Source of the DNA: Arthrobacter sp. ZGTC131
GTDB taxonomy: Bacteria > Actinomycetota > Actinomycetes > Actinomycetales > Micrococcaceae
Assembly (NCBI RefSeq): GCF_002929275.1
Contig: NZ_PJIK01000004.1
Coordinates: forward strand, 234,504 to 298,503
Reading direction: 5' to 3'
DNA: 64,000 nucleotides
Shown here one piece after another: positions 32,787-41,421 of this stretch. A program made the translations under genes and the position numbers. The notes beneath the pieces were generated by a model. The model was given only the letters and a program-made list of their open reading frames with translations. It ran no database searches and was not told where the DNA came from. The first letter of the stretch is position 1. The number at the start of each line of letters is the position of its first letter.

Positions 32787-34640
32787 CTAGGCAGACGCGG
32801 GTGCCGACTCGAGAATTCCGCCGTCCATGGTGTACCTCAGCCACGTGCCGCGGGGCGGCGGCACCAGTCCCAAGGGGTGACCCCCCTCGCCCGGCCGGTC
32901 CCGGGACGGGTCCTGCCTCGACCGGTCCTCCCTGGACCGGTCCGCGCAATCGGTGAACCACTGGCGCAGTGCGCGGTCATGGCTCACCATCACCAGTGTT
33001 CCGCCGAATCCGGCGAGCGCCGTCTCCAGCTCCTCCACGAGCACCGGTGCCAGGTGGTTGGTGGGTTCGTCGAGCAGCATGACATCGTTATGGCCGAGCA
33101 GCAGCCTGGCCAGCGCCAGCCTTCGCTGCTGCCCGGCAGAAAGGCCGCCCACCGGCACATGGAACTCGCTGGCGCGGAAGAGCCCCAGACGCAGCAGCGC
33201 CTCGGCATGCTCGTCAATGTTGCCACCCAGGCCGGCGGCAAATGCCGGGAGCAGGCGCAGCGCCGGATACTGCGGCGGCTCGAGCTCCTGCTGGAGATAG
33301 CCGATCCGCCCTCGACGTTCCACCTCGCCCACGGGGACCTCCAGCGTGCCGGCCAAGAGGGAAAGCAGTGTGGATTTCCCCGCACCGTTAGGGCCGGTGA
33401 TCAGAATCTTCTGGCCCCGGTCCACGCGGAACTCGGACAGGTCCAGCCTGCCCGGCAGCCGGGCCTTGCGCGCCCTAAGCACCATGCTGGACGTGTCACC
33501 GCCTCCCGCCCGACCCCCCGCACCAGCGGCCGAACCCGCGCCCGCCCCGTCGTCGGCAGACATTCCGTGGGACGACAGGCCGTAGGCGTCCGAACCGGCC
33601 GCCGGCCCTTCCGCCAGCCCCGCGTCCAGTTTCAGCCGCTCGGGCGGACGCTCCACCGGGTTGGCCTCCAGGCGGCGGAGGCGTTCCTGGGCGTTGCGGA
33701 TTTTGCTCGTAGCGGCCCGCTCCCATGTGCCGGCTTTGAAGTCGAAACCCATCTTGTCGCCGTCGCGCTGGCGGGCGTAGCCCATCTTGGTGGCCACCGT
33801 CGCGGCCTGCCGCTGTTCCGCAGCCATGGCGTCAATCCACCCGTGGTACTGCTGCACCCAGCGCTGGCGTTCGGCCCTCTTCTCCTTGAGGTAGCCGTCG
33901 TAGCCATTGCCGTAGCGGTTCACGGTGCGGCGTTCGGCATCCACCTCAATCACCGTGGACGCGACTCTCCTCAGCAGCACGCGGTCGTGCGAGACCACCA
34001 CCACGGTCCCGCGGTGCGCCGCGAGGCGGTTCTCCAGCCAGGCCGTGCCGCTGGCGTCGAGGTGATTGGTGGGCTCGTCCAGGAGCAGGATGTCCGCCGG
34101 ATCGGCCAGCAGGCACGCCAGCGCAACGCGCTCCTGCTCCCCGCCCGACAGCGACCCCAGCATGCGGCCGCGCTCCACGCCGCCCAGGCCCAGCCGGTCC
34201 AGCGCCGCCTCCACCCGCGATTCCGCGGCATAGCCCTCACGCAGCTGGAATTGGGTCTGCAGGCTCCCGTATGCGTCGAGTTCGTGCGGCCCGGCCGTGG
34301 CCAGCCCCGCCTCCAGCCGTTCGAGTTCGGCTTCCATGTCACGCAGTGCACGGAGGGCGTCGTCGATGGCGTCGCCAACGGTCAACCCCGCTGGCAGCCC
34401 GGAGGTCTGGGCAAGGTATCCCACCCGGCCCTGGCGGACTGCCGTGCCTGAGTCCGGCGCCTCACGTCCCGCCAGGATGCGCAACAGGGTGGACTTGCCT
34501 GCGCCGTTTTCGCCGACGATCGCCACGTGCTCTCCAGGGGCTATCGCCAACTCGACGCCGGCAAAGAGTTCACGGTCCCCGTAACCGTGGGAGACAGTGG
34601 AAAGGCGCAGCTGTTCAGCGCGGGCCGTGTGTTCAGTCAT
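32787..34640 (-). CDS. ABC-F family ATPase
   Basis: A 617-residue soluble protein with two ABC domains and no membrane spans. The first has Walker A GENGAGKST and signature LSGGEQERVAL. The linker (about 230-330) is Arg/Lys-rich (EKRAERQRWVQQYHGW, TKMGYARQRDGDKMGFDFKAG), then comes a poorly conserved Gly/Ala insert. The second domain has GPNGAGKST and LSAGQQRRLAL. ABC-F proteins act on the ribosome as translation factors or as antibiotic-protection proteins; the class here is not resolved. The ATG at 34640 is preferred; GAGGA precedes it. The 140 bases upstream are GC-rich and could form an attenuating leader. Confidence 0.92.
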   Translation of the reverse strand: MTEHTARAEQLRLSTVSHGYGDRELFAGVELAIAPGEHVAIVGENGAGKSTLLRILAGREAPDSGTAVRQGRVGYLAQTSGLPAGLTVGDAIDDALRALRDMEAELERLEAGLATAGPHELDAYGSLQTQFQLREGYAAESRVEAALDRLGLGGVERGRMLGSLSGGEQERVALACLLADPADILLLDEPTNHLDASGTAWLENRLAAHRGTVVVVSHDRVLLRRVASTVIEVDAERRTVNRYGNGYDGYLKEKRAERQRWVQQYHGWIDAMAAEQRQAATVATKMGYARQRDGDKMGFDFKAGTWERAATSKIRNAQERLRRLEANPVERPPERLKLDAGLAEGPAAGSDAYGLSSHGMSADDGAGAGSAAGAGGRAGGGDTSSMVLRARKARLPGRLDLSEFRVDRGQKILITGPNGAGKSTLLSLLAGTLEVPVGEVERRGRIGYLQQELEPPQYPALRLLPAFAAGLGGNIDEHAEALLRLGLFRASEFHVPVGGLSAGQQRRLALARLLLGHNDVMLLDEPTNHLAPVLVEELETALAGFGGTLVMVSHDRALRQWFTDCADRSREDRSRQDPSRDRPGEGGHPLGLVPPPRGTWLRYTMDGGILESAPASA

Positions 34641-34830
34641 GGGAAGTCCTCGCAATCCGAAGGGCGGCCCCGGAGGCGGTCCCAAGGGACCTGGTCCATG
34701 GGGAACTGATCCGCTGCGGAACTGTTGCTCTGCGGGGCCCGGTCGGCGGGATGCGGCGCGGCCAGCTGCCGGCGCCACGAATTAGGACTTCATGCGTCAA
34801 GCCTGCCCGGCGGCGGCGGTGCCGTCAAGG

Positions 34831-34924
34831 CGCGCACCGCCGTCGGGCCTGACCCCGACCGAAGGCGCGCACCGCCGTCGGACCTGACCTCAACCGAAGG
34901 CGAGAGCCGCCGTCGGGCCTGACC
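34831..34924. repeat. 35-bp imperfect tandem repeat, 2.7 copies
   Basis: Units begin at 34831, 34866 and 34901 with core CACCGCCGTCGGGCCTGACC. The array lies between the ABC-F gene start and the end of the metal permease gene. It has no coding potential. Confidence 0.95.
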
Positions 34925-34936
34925 AACCCAGGCGGC

Positions 34937-35812
34937 TTAGACGGCGAGCGCAGCTGCCTTGCGGCGGCGGGCCTTTGCCAGCCGGGTGCCGATCAGCCCC
35001 TGCCGCGGGCTGAAGAGATAGACGACGGCGAACACGGCGCCCTGCGTGAGCACCACCATGGCGCCGGATGCCGTGTCCAGGTAATAGCTGAAGTAAATGC
35101 CCGCGATGGAGGACACCGCGGAGACCGTCGGAGCGATCACCAGCATGCGCGAAAACCGGTCCGTCAGCAGGTACGCGGTGGCGCCCGGAATGATGAGCAT
35201 GGCCACCACCAGCACCACGCCCACCGTCTGCAGGGCCACCACGGACGTCAGTGCCAGCAGCCCCAGCAGCAGCGCGCCGAGCCGTTTCGGCGACAGCCCG
35301 ATGGCGTGGGCGTGGGTGGGATCGAAGGCGTAGAGGGTGAGGTCGCGCCGCTTCAGGATCAGGATGGCGAAGGCCACGACTCCCAGCACGAGGACCTGGA
35401 TGAGGTCGGGAATGCTGACCCCCAGCAGGTTCCCGAAGATGATGTGGTTGAGATCGGTCTGACTCGGCGTCACGGAGATCAGCACCAGGCCCAGGGCGAA
35501 CAGCGACGTGAACACGATGCCGATGGCCGCGTCCTCCTTGACCCGGCTGGTGTTCCGGACCACTCCGATGAGGGTCACCGCGATCAGGGCGAACACCAGG
35601 GCACCGAGGGCGAAGGGCGCGCCCACGATGTAGGCAAGCACCACGCCGGGAAGCACGGCATGGGAGACGGCATCACCCATCAGCGACCAGCCGATCAGCA
35701 CCAGCCAGCAGCTGAGCACCGCGCAGACAATGGCGGCGAGCGCGGTGGTGAGGATGGCGCGGACCATGAAGTCATAGCTCAACGGCTCAAGCAGGATATC
35801 CAGGAGGTCCAT
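34937..35812 (-). CDS. Mn/Zn-type metal ABC transporter permease
   Basis: A 291-residue membrane protein with about eight to nine spans of the ABC-3 family (ZnuB/MntB/TroC). It begins LLDILLEPLSYDFMVRAILTT and contains CWLVLIGWSLMGDAVSHAVLPGV, the family motif with the SLMGDAxSHAxLPG coupling loop. PTHAHAIGLSPKRLGALLLG and PGATAYLLTDRF follow. It is the last gene of a three-gene importer operon, two bases after the ATPase gene. Membrane channel for Mn2+, Zn2+ or Fe2+; see the binding protein for the metal. Confidence 0.93.
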   Translation of the reverse strand: MDLLDILLEPLSYDFMVRAILTTALAAIVCAVLSCWLVLIGWSLMGDAVSHAVLPGVVLAYIVGAPFALGALVFALIAVTLIGVVRNTSRVKEDAAIGIVFTSLFALGLVLISVTPSQTDLNHIIFGNLLGVSIPDLIQVLVLGVVAFAILILKRRDLTLYAFDPTHAHAIGLSPKRLGALLLGLLALTSVVALQTVGVVLVVAMLIIPGATAYLLTDRFSRMLVIAPTVSAVSSIAGIYFSYYLDTASGAMVVLTQGAVFAVVYLFSPRQGLIGTRLAKARRRKAAALAV

Positions 35813-35814
35813 GG

Positions 35815-36648
35815 TCAGCTCCTGCCCTGTTGCTTCGAAACCGCACGGCGGGGGACGTCCGGGTCCGGAATGTCCCGGTTCAGTACGTCGAGCCCGAACG
35901 CCATGGCAAGGTTCTCCGGCTGCAGCACCACCTCGGGCGGGCCGTGCATGAGCACCTTGCGCATCAGCAGCACGGCTTCGTCACAGAGCTGCGGGAGGGC
36001 ATGGAGGTCGTGGGTGGAAATGAGGATGGTGCAGCCGTCCGCGGCAAGCTCCCGCAGCAGGCGGGTGATGGTGGCTTCGGAGCGCTTGTCCACGCCGGCA
36101 AACGGCTCGTCCAGGAGCATCATGGTGGCCCCTTGGGCGATGCCCCGCGCCACGAACGCGCGCTTCTTCTGCCCGCCGGACAGCTGGCCGATCTGCCGGC
36201 CGGCAAACTCCGCCAGCTCCACTCGCTCCAGAGCATCGTCGACGGCGGCGCGGTCCAACTTGGACGGACGGCGAGTGAATCCCTGGTGCCCGTAGCGGCC
36301 CATCATCACCACGTCCCGGACGGACAGCGGGAACTGCCAGTCCACGTCCTCGCTCTGCGGGACGTAGCCGATGCCGCCTTCCTTGCGGGCCTTGGACGGC
36401 GGCTTTCCGTCGATCAGCACGCGGCCGGCATCCGGCTTGATCATGCCCATGATGGCCTTGAACAGCGTCGACTTTCCCGAGCCGTTCATGCCGATCAGCC
36501 CGCAGATCCGGGCGTGGTCGAGGCTCAGTGAAGCGGCATCCAGGGCGAGGACCTCGCCGTAGTGCACGGTGACGTTGTCCACCAGGATGGCGGGATGCGG
36601 GGCGGCCGGCTCAGCCGTGGCCCGCCGGTGGGTCGCGGAGGCGCTCAT
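35815..36648 (-). CDS. Metal ABC transporter ATP-binding protein
   Basis: A 277-residue ABC ATPase: Walker A GMNGSGKST, Q-loop IGYVPQSEDVDW, signature LSGGQKKRAFVARGIAQ, Walker B MMLLDEPFAGVD and a switch His in ILISTHDLHAL. The KKRAFVARA form of the signature is usual in Mn/Zn importers. It overlaps the binding-protein gene by four bases and runs into the permease gene, so the three are co-expressed. It powers metal uptake from the cytoplasmic side. Confidence 0.94.
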   Translation of the reverse strand: MSASATHRRATAEPAAPHPAILVDNVTVHYGEVLALDAASLSLDHARICGLIGMNGSGKSTLFKAIMGMIKPDAGRVLIDGKPPSKARKEGGIGYVPQSEDVDWQFPLSVRDVVMMGRYGHQGFTRRPSKLDRAAVDDALERVELAEFAGRQIGQLSGGQKKRAFVARGIAQGATMMLLDEPFAGVDKRSEATITRLLRELAADGCTILISTHDLHALPQLCDEAVLLMRKVLMHGPPEVVLQPENLAMAFGLDVLNRDIPDPDVPRRAVSKQQGRS

Positions 36649-37679
36649 GAGCCCGCCCCCGTAAGCGCAGTGGTGATCAGCTGGGAGTCGTGCCGGATGA
36701 GGTCAAGGTACGTGGGCACGGGGCCATCCGATTCGGACAGCGAGTCCACATAGAGCACGCCGCCGAACTTGGCGCCGGTGGCTTCCACCACCTGCCGCAT
36801 CGGGGCGTCGGACACGGTGGACTCACAGAAGACGGCCGGTACCTTGTTGGCCCGGACAAAGCCGATCGCCTCGGTGATCTGCTGCGGGGTTGCCTGCTGC
36901 TCCGCGTTGACCGCCCAGATGTACACCTCTTCGAGGCCGGCATCGCGCGTCAGGTAAGAAAACGCGCCCTCGCAGGTCACGAGCGCCCGCTGGTTCTGGG
37001 GAACAGCGGCCAGCTTGGCCTTCATCTCGTCCTGCACAGCCTGCAGCTTGGCCTTGTACGCCTTGCCGTTCGCCTCAAAGACCGCGGCGTTCTGGGGATC
37101 CAGCTCGGAGAAGGCCTTCACCATGTTGTCCACATAGATCTGCACGTTGACCGGCGACATCCACGCATGGGGGTTCGGCTTGCCCTTGTAGGAGTCCTCG
37201 CTGATTTGCATCACGTCTACGCCGTCGCTCACCACGGCATGCGGCACGTCCACGCCCTCCACGAACTGCCCGAACCACGCCTCGAGGTTGAGCCCGTTGT
37301 CCAGGATCAAGTCAGCCTGCGATGCCTTTCGGATGTCCCCCGGAGTGGGTTCGTACCCGTGGATTTCCGCACCGGCCTTCGTGATGGACTCGACCCGGAG
37401 CTTGTCCCCGGCAACGTTCTGGGCGACGTCCGCCAGCACCGTGAACGTCGTCAGCACCACGGGGCGGCCGTCGTCGCCCCTGCCGGAGGCGTTGCCGCCG
37501 CAGGCGGCCAGGGCCAGGCAGAGAAGCACGACGGCGGCGGCACCCGTTGCGCGGGAAGTCCCGCGGGCGGCCGCTGAACGGCGGGAAACGGACGGGTGGG
37601 ACCCAGCGTGCGTCGTCGCACGCCGGCGGGCGAAGGTTCGGCGGACTACTTTGGCGCACCGAAACACAAAGTTAGGCAT
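36645..37679 (-). CDS. Metal ABC transporter substrate-binding lipoprotein
   Basis: A 344-residue exported lipoprotein of the TroA/PsaA cluster A-I family. A long Arg-rich leader precedes the hydrophobic core and lipobox LAAC. Metal ligands are recognisable: His in IHGYEPTPGDI, His in KPNPHAWMSP, Glu in VTCEGAFSYL and Asp in ESTVSDAPM. The HxYEPTP form and the absence of a His-rich loop favour Mn2+ (or Fe2+) over Zn2+. The ATG at 37679 was chosen because a promoter (TTGCAG, 17 bp, TAGAAT) ends seven bases upstream. A DtxR/MntR-type box overlaps the start codon, so metal repression is likely. Confidence 0.92.
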   Translation of the reverse strand: MPNFVFRCAKVVRRTFARRRATTHAGSHPSVSRRSAAARGTSRATGAAAVVLLCLALAACGGNASGRGDDGRPVVLTTFTVLADVAQNVAGDKLRVESITKAGAEIHGYEPTPGDIRKASQADLILDNGLNLEAWFGQFVEGVDVPHAVVSDGVDVMQISEDSYKGKPNPHAWMSPVNVQIYVDNMVKAFSELDPQNAAVFEANGKAYKAKLQAVQDEMKAKLAAVPQNQRALVTCEGAFSYLTRDAGLEEVYIWAVNAEQQATPQQITEAIGFVRANKVPAVFCESTVSDAPMRQVVEATGAKFGGVLYVDSLSESDGPVPTYLDLIRHDSQLITTALTGAGS

Positions 37680-37685
37680 GCCGAA
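37672..37685. promoter_or_regulatory. DtxR/MntR-type metal box over start codon of binding-protein gene
   Basis: TTAGGCATGCCGAA is a 14-bp palindrome with one mismatch, close to the TTAGGC..GCCTAA core of DtxR/IdeR/MntR boxes. It covers the ATG and the predicted transcription start of the metal importer operon. Confidence 0.6.
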
Positions 37686-37686
37686 T

Positions 37687-37715
37687 ATTCTACCGGCGGC
37701 GACAGGCCCCTGCAA
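37687..37715 (-). promoter_or_regulatory. Promoter of metal importer operon (leaderless)
   Basis: On the minus strand TTGCAG (37715-37710), a 17-bp spacer and TAGAAT (37692-37687), seven bases before the ATG at 37679. Transcription would begin at or beside the start codon. Confidence 0.65.
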
Positions 37716-37755
37716 CGCGGGTCCGCCGTCGGGCTCCCGCGCGGTCCTGCCGGAC

Positions 37756-37761
37756 TACGCT
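37756..37761 (+). promoter_or_regulatory. -10 hexamer of predicted leaderless promoter, third CPBP gene
   Basis: TACGCT ends six bases before the ATG at 37768; no ribosome binding site. Confidence 0.5.
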
Positions 37762-37767
37762 AGAAGC

Positions 37768-38529
37768 ATGGCGACTATCCGACGCACCGTTCCCCCGCCG
37801 CGCCCGGACCTCTACCGTTTTTCGCCGCTGGACTTCACGACGGTGGGCCTCTACGTGACTCTGGCCGCTTTCTTTGCCGTGGCCGGGAACCTGCTCCTGC
37901 CTCTGCTCCGGCAGATTGCCCCGTCCCCCGCCGTCGCGTCGTATGGAATAAACCTTCTGTTCTACGGCTGCCTGGGCATCCTGGCGCTGTTCGCCGCCCG
38001 CCACGTGGTGGCACGCGACCTCAAGGTGCTGGCCACCAGGCCGTGGTTCACAGCCGCAATGGTGCCGGTCTCGGTGATTGCCATGATGATTTTCACCGCC
38101 GTCCTGGTGATGGTGGGCGGCACCACGGAGACGTCCGCCAACCAGGCCGGGCTGCAGGCGCTCATGCGGCAGGTGCCGGCCTGGCTGATGGTGCCGCTCG
38201 TGGTTGTGGTGGGGCCGTTCGTGGAGGAATACATCTTCCGGCACCTGCTGATCGGCAAACTGAGCAGGCGCATCAACATCTGGATCTGCTGCGCCCTGTC
38301 CGTGCTGCTCTTCGCCGCGCTGCACATCGTGGGCCAGGAAGCCCTCACCGTCGCCGCACTCATGCCGTACCTGGCCATGGGGGCAACCTTGGTGTTCGTG
38401 TATGTGTGGACCGGCCGGAACCTGATGTTCTCCTACTTCGTCCACGCGGCCAAGAACCTGCTGGCCGCGATCTTCCTTTACACGATCCCGCCGGAACTGC
38501 TCGACCAGCTGCAGCAGGTCCCGGGGTAA
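37768..38529 (+). CDS. CPBP family intramembrane protease-like protein
   Basis: A 253-residue membrane protein with about seven spans and an Arg/Pro-rich N-terminus. Canonical motifs are present: VGPFVEEYIFRHLLIGKL (EExxxR), LLFAALHIVGQE, and a terminal MFSYFVHAAKNLLA. It resembles the CPBP proteases more closely than the two copies at 7-8 kb. It is divergent from the metal importer operon and separated from it by 88 bases. The role is unknown; CPBP proteins are often linked to lipid-modified peptide processing or self-immunity. The ATG at 37768 is the only start with a promoter hexamer at leaderless spacing. Confidence 0.85.
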   Translation: MATIRRTVPPPRPDLYRFSPLDFTTVGLYVTLAAFFAVAGNLLLPLLRQIAPSPAVASYGINLLFYGCLGILALFAARHVVARDLKVLATRPWFTAAMVPVSVIAMMIFTAVLVMVGGTTETSANQAGLQALMRQVPAWLMVPLVVVVGPFVEEYIFRHLLIGKLSRRINIWICCALSVLLFAALHIVGQEALTVAALMPYLAMGATLVFVYVWTGRNLMFSYFVHAAKNLLAAIFLYTIPPELLDQLQQVPG

Positions 38530-38609
38530 CCTCCCGCGACGCCACGGGCGCTGCCTGTTCTGTACCACCCTGTTCAGCACCACCCTGTTCAGGGAGGCCG
38601 CCGTCGTCG

Positions 38610-38615
38610 TAGCTT
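38610..38615 (+). promoter_or_regulatory. -10 hexamer of predicted leaderless promoter, VOC gene
   Basis: TAGCTT ends six bases before the ATG at 38622. Confidence 0.45.
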
Positions 38616-38621
38616 TGTCCC

Positions 38622-39062
38622 ATGGGACTCAAGATTCAGATCGTCGTCGACTGTAAGAATCCACATGATCTCGCCGACTGGTGGGCAGAAACGCTGGGCT
38701 GGTCCCCGGAACCCCAGGACGAGGCCTTCATCCGCTCCATGATTGAGCAGGGCTACGCCACGGAGGCTGAAACCACGACCCACAACGGCAAGCTCGTCTG
38801 GGCTACCGGTGCAGCGATTCGCCCAGATGAGGAGCTCGACGCCAAGCAGCCTGCGCGCCGCATCCTGTTCCAGACGGTTCCGGAGCAGAAAACCGTCAAG
38901 AACCGGGTGCACTGGGACGTGCGCCTTGAGGGCCGGGACAAGGACGAGGTCCGCACCGAGCTTGAGGCCCGCGGCGCCACGTTCCTCTGGACCGCCAACG
39001 AAGGCCCGCATGAATGGCACACCATGGCGGACCCCGAGGGCAACGAGTTCTGCATCAGCTGA
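38622..39062 (+). CDS. VOC superfamily (glyoxalase-like) protein
   Basis: A 146-residue protein opening LKIQIVVDCKNPHDLADWWAETLGW, a VOC half-domain start. KNRVHWDVRLEGRDKDEVRTELEARGA and WHTMADPEGNEFCIS form the second half, where ADPEGNEFC is the usual terminal ligand strand. The His of VHWDV and Glu of GNEF could bind a metal. No substrate can be proposed. It lies 21 bases before menB, but menB has its own -10 hexamer, so the two may be transcribed separately. Confidence 0.87.
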   Translation: MGLKIQIVVDCKNPHDLADWWAETLGWSPEPQDEAFIRSMIEQGYATEAETTTHNGKLVWATGAAIRPDEELDAKQPARRILFQTVPEQKTVKNRVHWDVRLEGRDKDEVRTELEARGATFLWTANEGPHEWHTMADPEGNEFCIS

Positions 39063-39071
39063 CGCGATTAC

Positions 39072-39077
39072 TAGACT
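39072..39077 (+). promoter_or_regulatory. -10 hexamer of predicted leaderless promoter, menB
   Basis: TAGACT ends six bases before the GTG at 39084. Confidence 0.55.
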
Positions 39078-39083
39078 TGGACG

Positions 39084-40037
39084 GTGAGCAACGAAATCCC
39101 CGCCAAGGTATCCGATGTGTTCGACCCGTCGCGCTGGCGCACCGTGTCCGGCTTCGACGACTTCCAGGACATGACGTACCACCGGCAGGTGGAGCGCTCC
39201 GAGGACGGCGCCGTGGTCCGGGACCTGCCCACCGTCCGGATCGCGTTCAACCGCCCCGAGGTCCGGAACGCCTTCCGCCCCGGCACGGTGGACGAGCTGT
39301 ACCGCGCCATGGATCACGCCCGGATGACTCCGGACGTCGCCACGGTCCTGCTCACAGGGAACGGCCCCTCGCCCAAAGACGGCGGGCACTCGTTCTGCTC
39401 CGGCGGGGACCAGCGGATCCGCGGCCGGGACGGGTACCGCTATGCGGACGGTGAAACCCAGGAGACCATCGACCCCGCCCGCGCCGGCCGGCTCCACATC
39501 CTGGAGGTGCAGCGGCTCATGCGGACCATGCCCAAGGTGGTCATCGCCGTCGTGAACGGCTGGGCCGCCGGCGGAGGCCATTCCCTGCACGTCGTCTCGG
39601 ATCTCACCATCGCCTCCCGCCAATCCGGCAAGTTCAAGCAGACCGACGCCACCGTGGGCAGTTTCGACGCCGGCTACGGCTCAGCGCTTCTCGCCCGCCA
39701 GATCGGCCAGAAATCTGCCCGGGAAATCTTCTTCCTGGCCCGCGAATACTCGGCCGACGACATGGTCCGGATGGGCGCCGTGAACGAGGCCGTGGACCAC
39801 GAACGGCTCGAGGAAGTGGCCCTGGAGTACGCCGCGGACATCGCCCGGCAGTCCCCGCAGGCCATCCGCATGCTGAAGTTTGCCTTCAACCTCGCCGACG
39901 ACGGCCTCGCCGGCCAGCAGGTCTTCGCTGGCGAAGCCACGCGGCTGGCTTACATGACGGACGAAGCCGTGGAGGGCAAGGAGGCCTTCCTTGAAAAGCG
40001 CGATCCGGACTGGTCCAGGTTCCCGCATTACTTCTGA
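39084..40037 (+). CDS. menB: 1,4-dihydroxy-2-naphthoyl-CoA synthase
   Basis: A 317-residue crotonase-fold enzyme closing the second ring of menaquinone from o-succinylbenzoyl-CoA. Family markers: DLPTVRIAFNRPEVRNAFRPGTVDEL, DGGHSFCSGGDQRIRGRDGY, VVNGWAAGGGHSLHVVSDLTIAS, TDATVGSFDAGYGSALLARQIGQK and the terminal FLEKRDPDWSRFPHYF that is diagnostic of MenB. The length is typical of actinobacterial MenB. It heads a menB-menE-menA cluster and starts at GTG behind a leaderless -10. Confidence 0.97.
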   Translation: MSNEIPAKVSDVFDPSRWRTVSGFDDFQDMTYHRQVERSEDGAVVRDLPTVRIAFNRPEVRNAFRPGTVDELYRAMDHARMTPDVATVLLTGNGPSPKDGGHSFCSGGDQRIRGRDGYRYADGETQETIDPARAGRLHILEVQRLMRTMPKVVIAVVNGWAAGGGHSLHVVSDLTIASRQSGKFKQTDATVGSFDAGYGSALLARQIGQKSAREIFFLAREYSADDMVRMGAVNEAVDHERLEEVALEYAADIARQSPQAIRMLKFAFNLADDGLAGQQVFAGEATRLAYMTDEAVEGKEAFLEKRDPDWSRFPHYF

Positions 40038-40097
40038 GCACCCCACTAGCCAAAGGCAGCCCATGATTCCCAGGCCCACGTTTCCAAGGCAGGCGAA

Positions 40098-41282
40098 GTG
40101 AACATCGAACCCGCGCTCAAGGCGCTCGCGGCGGCCCTCCACGGTGAAGGTCCCGCCGTCGAACTTTCCTCCGGCCACAACGGCGAACCGGTGGTCCGGC
40201 TTGTCGAAACCCCCGGGATCGACGACGCCGCAGTGGTGGTGCGCACCTCCGGGTCCACAGGCACGCCCAAGGCGACGGTCCTGACGGTGGACGCCCTGGC
40301 GGCGTCCTCCATGGCCACCGCGTTCGCGCTCAAGGGGGAAGGCCAGTGGCTCCTGGCGCTGCCGGTGCAGTATGTGGCCGGCGTGCAGGTGCTGGTGCGG
40401 TCGCTCTTCGCCGGAACGCGGCCCTGGGCCATGGACCTGTCCAACGGGTTCACCACGGACGGCTTCACCGCCGCGGCCCTGGAGCTGACGGACAAGATCC
40501 GCTTCACGTCCCTGGTTCCCGCGCAGCTGCAGCGGCTGCTGGAGGAGCCGTCGGCCGACACCCTGGCGGTGCTGCGGCGCTTCAACGGCATCCTGCTCGG
40601 CGGCGGACCGGCCCCTGCTGCGCTCCTCGAGTCCGCCCGCGAGGCCGGGATCCGCGTGATCACGACTTACGGCGCAGCGGAGACCTGCGGCGGCTGCGTG
40701 TACGACGGCTTTCCGCTAGAGGGCGTCGGAGTCCGGCTGTCCGAAGACGGCCGCATCCACCTGGGCGGGGCCACGCTGTCCGCCGGTTACCTGGACGCAC
40801 CTAGCCTGACCAGGGAGGCATTCACCGAGGAAGACGGCGTGCGCTGGTACCGCACCAACGACCTTGGCGCGCTGGACTCCGACGGCCGCCTCACCGTCCT
40901 CGGCCGCGCGGACGACGTCATCATCACCGGCGGGGTCAAAGTCTCCGCCGCGCACGTGCAGGCCGAGCTGGAAAAGTCCGACGGCGTAACCGCGGCGTTC
41001 GTGGCCGGCGTCGAGTCTGCGAAGTGGGGCCAGGCCGTGGCAGCCTATGTGGCCGTGGCCGGCGGGTCTTCTTCTTCTTCTTCTGCTGCCTCTTCTTCTT
41101 CTGCCGGTGCCTTATCGACTGCCGCCGACGGGGTGGCCTGGGTTGAGCGCTGGCACCGCACGCTGGGACTAATGGCCCCCAAGACCGTCCTTCCGGCCAG
41201 CGAGCTGATCATGCTGCCGAACGGGAAACCTGACCGGCTCGCGATGATTGAACGGCTCAACGCCCTCCATCGGGGAAAATAG
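40098..41282 (+). CDS. menE: o-Succinylbenzoate-CoA ligase
   Basis: A 394-residue AMP-forming acyl-CoA synthetase of the compact actinobacterial MenE form. Phosphate loop RTSGSTGTPKATVLT; adenine site TTYGAAETCGGCVYDG; hinge TNDLGALDSDGRLTVLGRADDVIITGGVKVS; catalytic Lys in the terminal LPNGKPDRLAM. Within the C-terminal lid domain is an unusual run, six Ser, two Ala, four Ser and Ala, encoded almost wholly by TCT codons that are rare in this genome. It follows menB by 60 bases. It makes the CoA ester used by MenB. Confidence 0.94.
   Translation: MNIEPALKALAAALHGEGPAVELSSGHNGEPVVRLVETPGIDDAAVVVRTSGSTGTPKATVLTVDALAASSMATAFALKGEGQWLLALPVQYVAGVQVLVRSLFAGTRPWAMDLSNGFTTDGFTAAALELTDKIRFTSLVPAQLQRLLEEPSADTLAVLRRFNGILLGGGPAPAALLESAREAGIRVITTYGAAETCGGCVYDGFPLEGVGVRLSEDGRIHLGGATLSAGYLDAPSLTREAFTEEDGVRWYRTNDLGALDSDGRLTVLGRADDVIITGGVKVSAAHVQAELEKSDGVTAAFVAGVESAKWGQAVAAYVAVAGGSSSSSSAASSSSAGALSTAADGVAWVERWHRTLGLMAPKTVLPASELIMLPNGKPDRLAMIERLNALHRGK
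41067..41104 (+). repeat. (TCT)n microsatellite inside menE
   Basis: Six TCT triplets, GCT GCC, then four more TCT triplets, coding for a serine run. It is in phase with the gene, so changes in copy number alter only linker length. Confidence 0.97.
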
Positions 41283-41421
41283 ACTGGTTCCCGCCGCGCC
41301 CCGTTGATGCGGCGCGCATTGAATCACCGAAGCTACGCTTCCAGCACGGGCATTGTCTGCGCCGAACGCTCCACCCAACGCTTAACCGAACGCTCCACCG
41401 AACCAACACGAGGTACTCACC

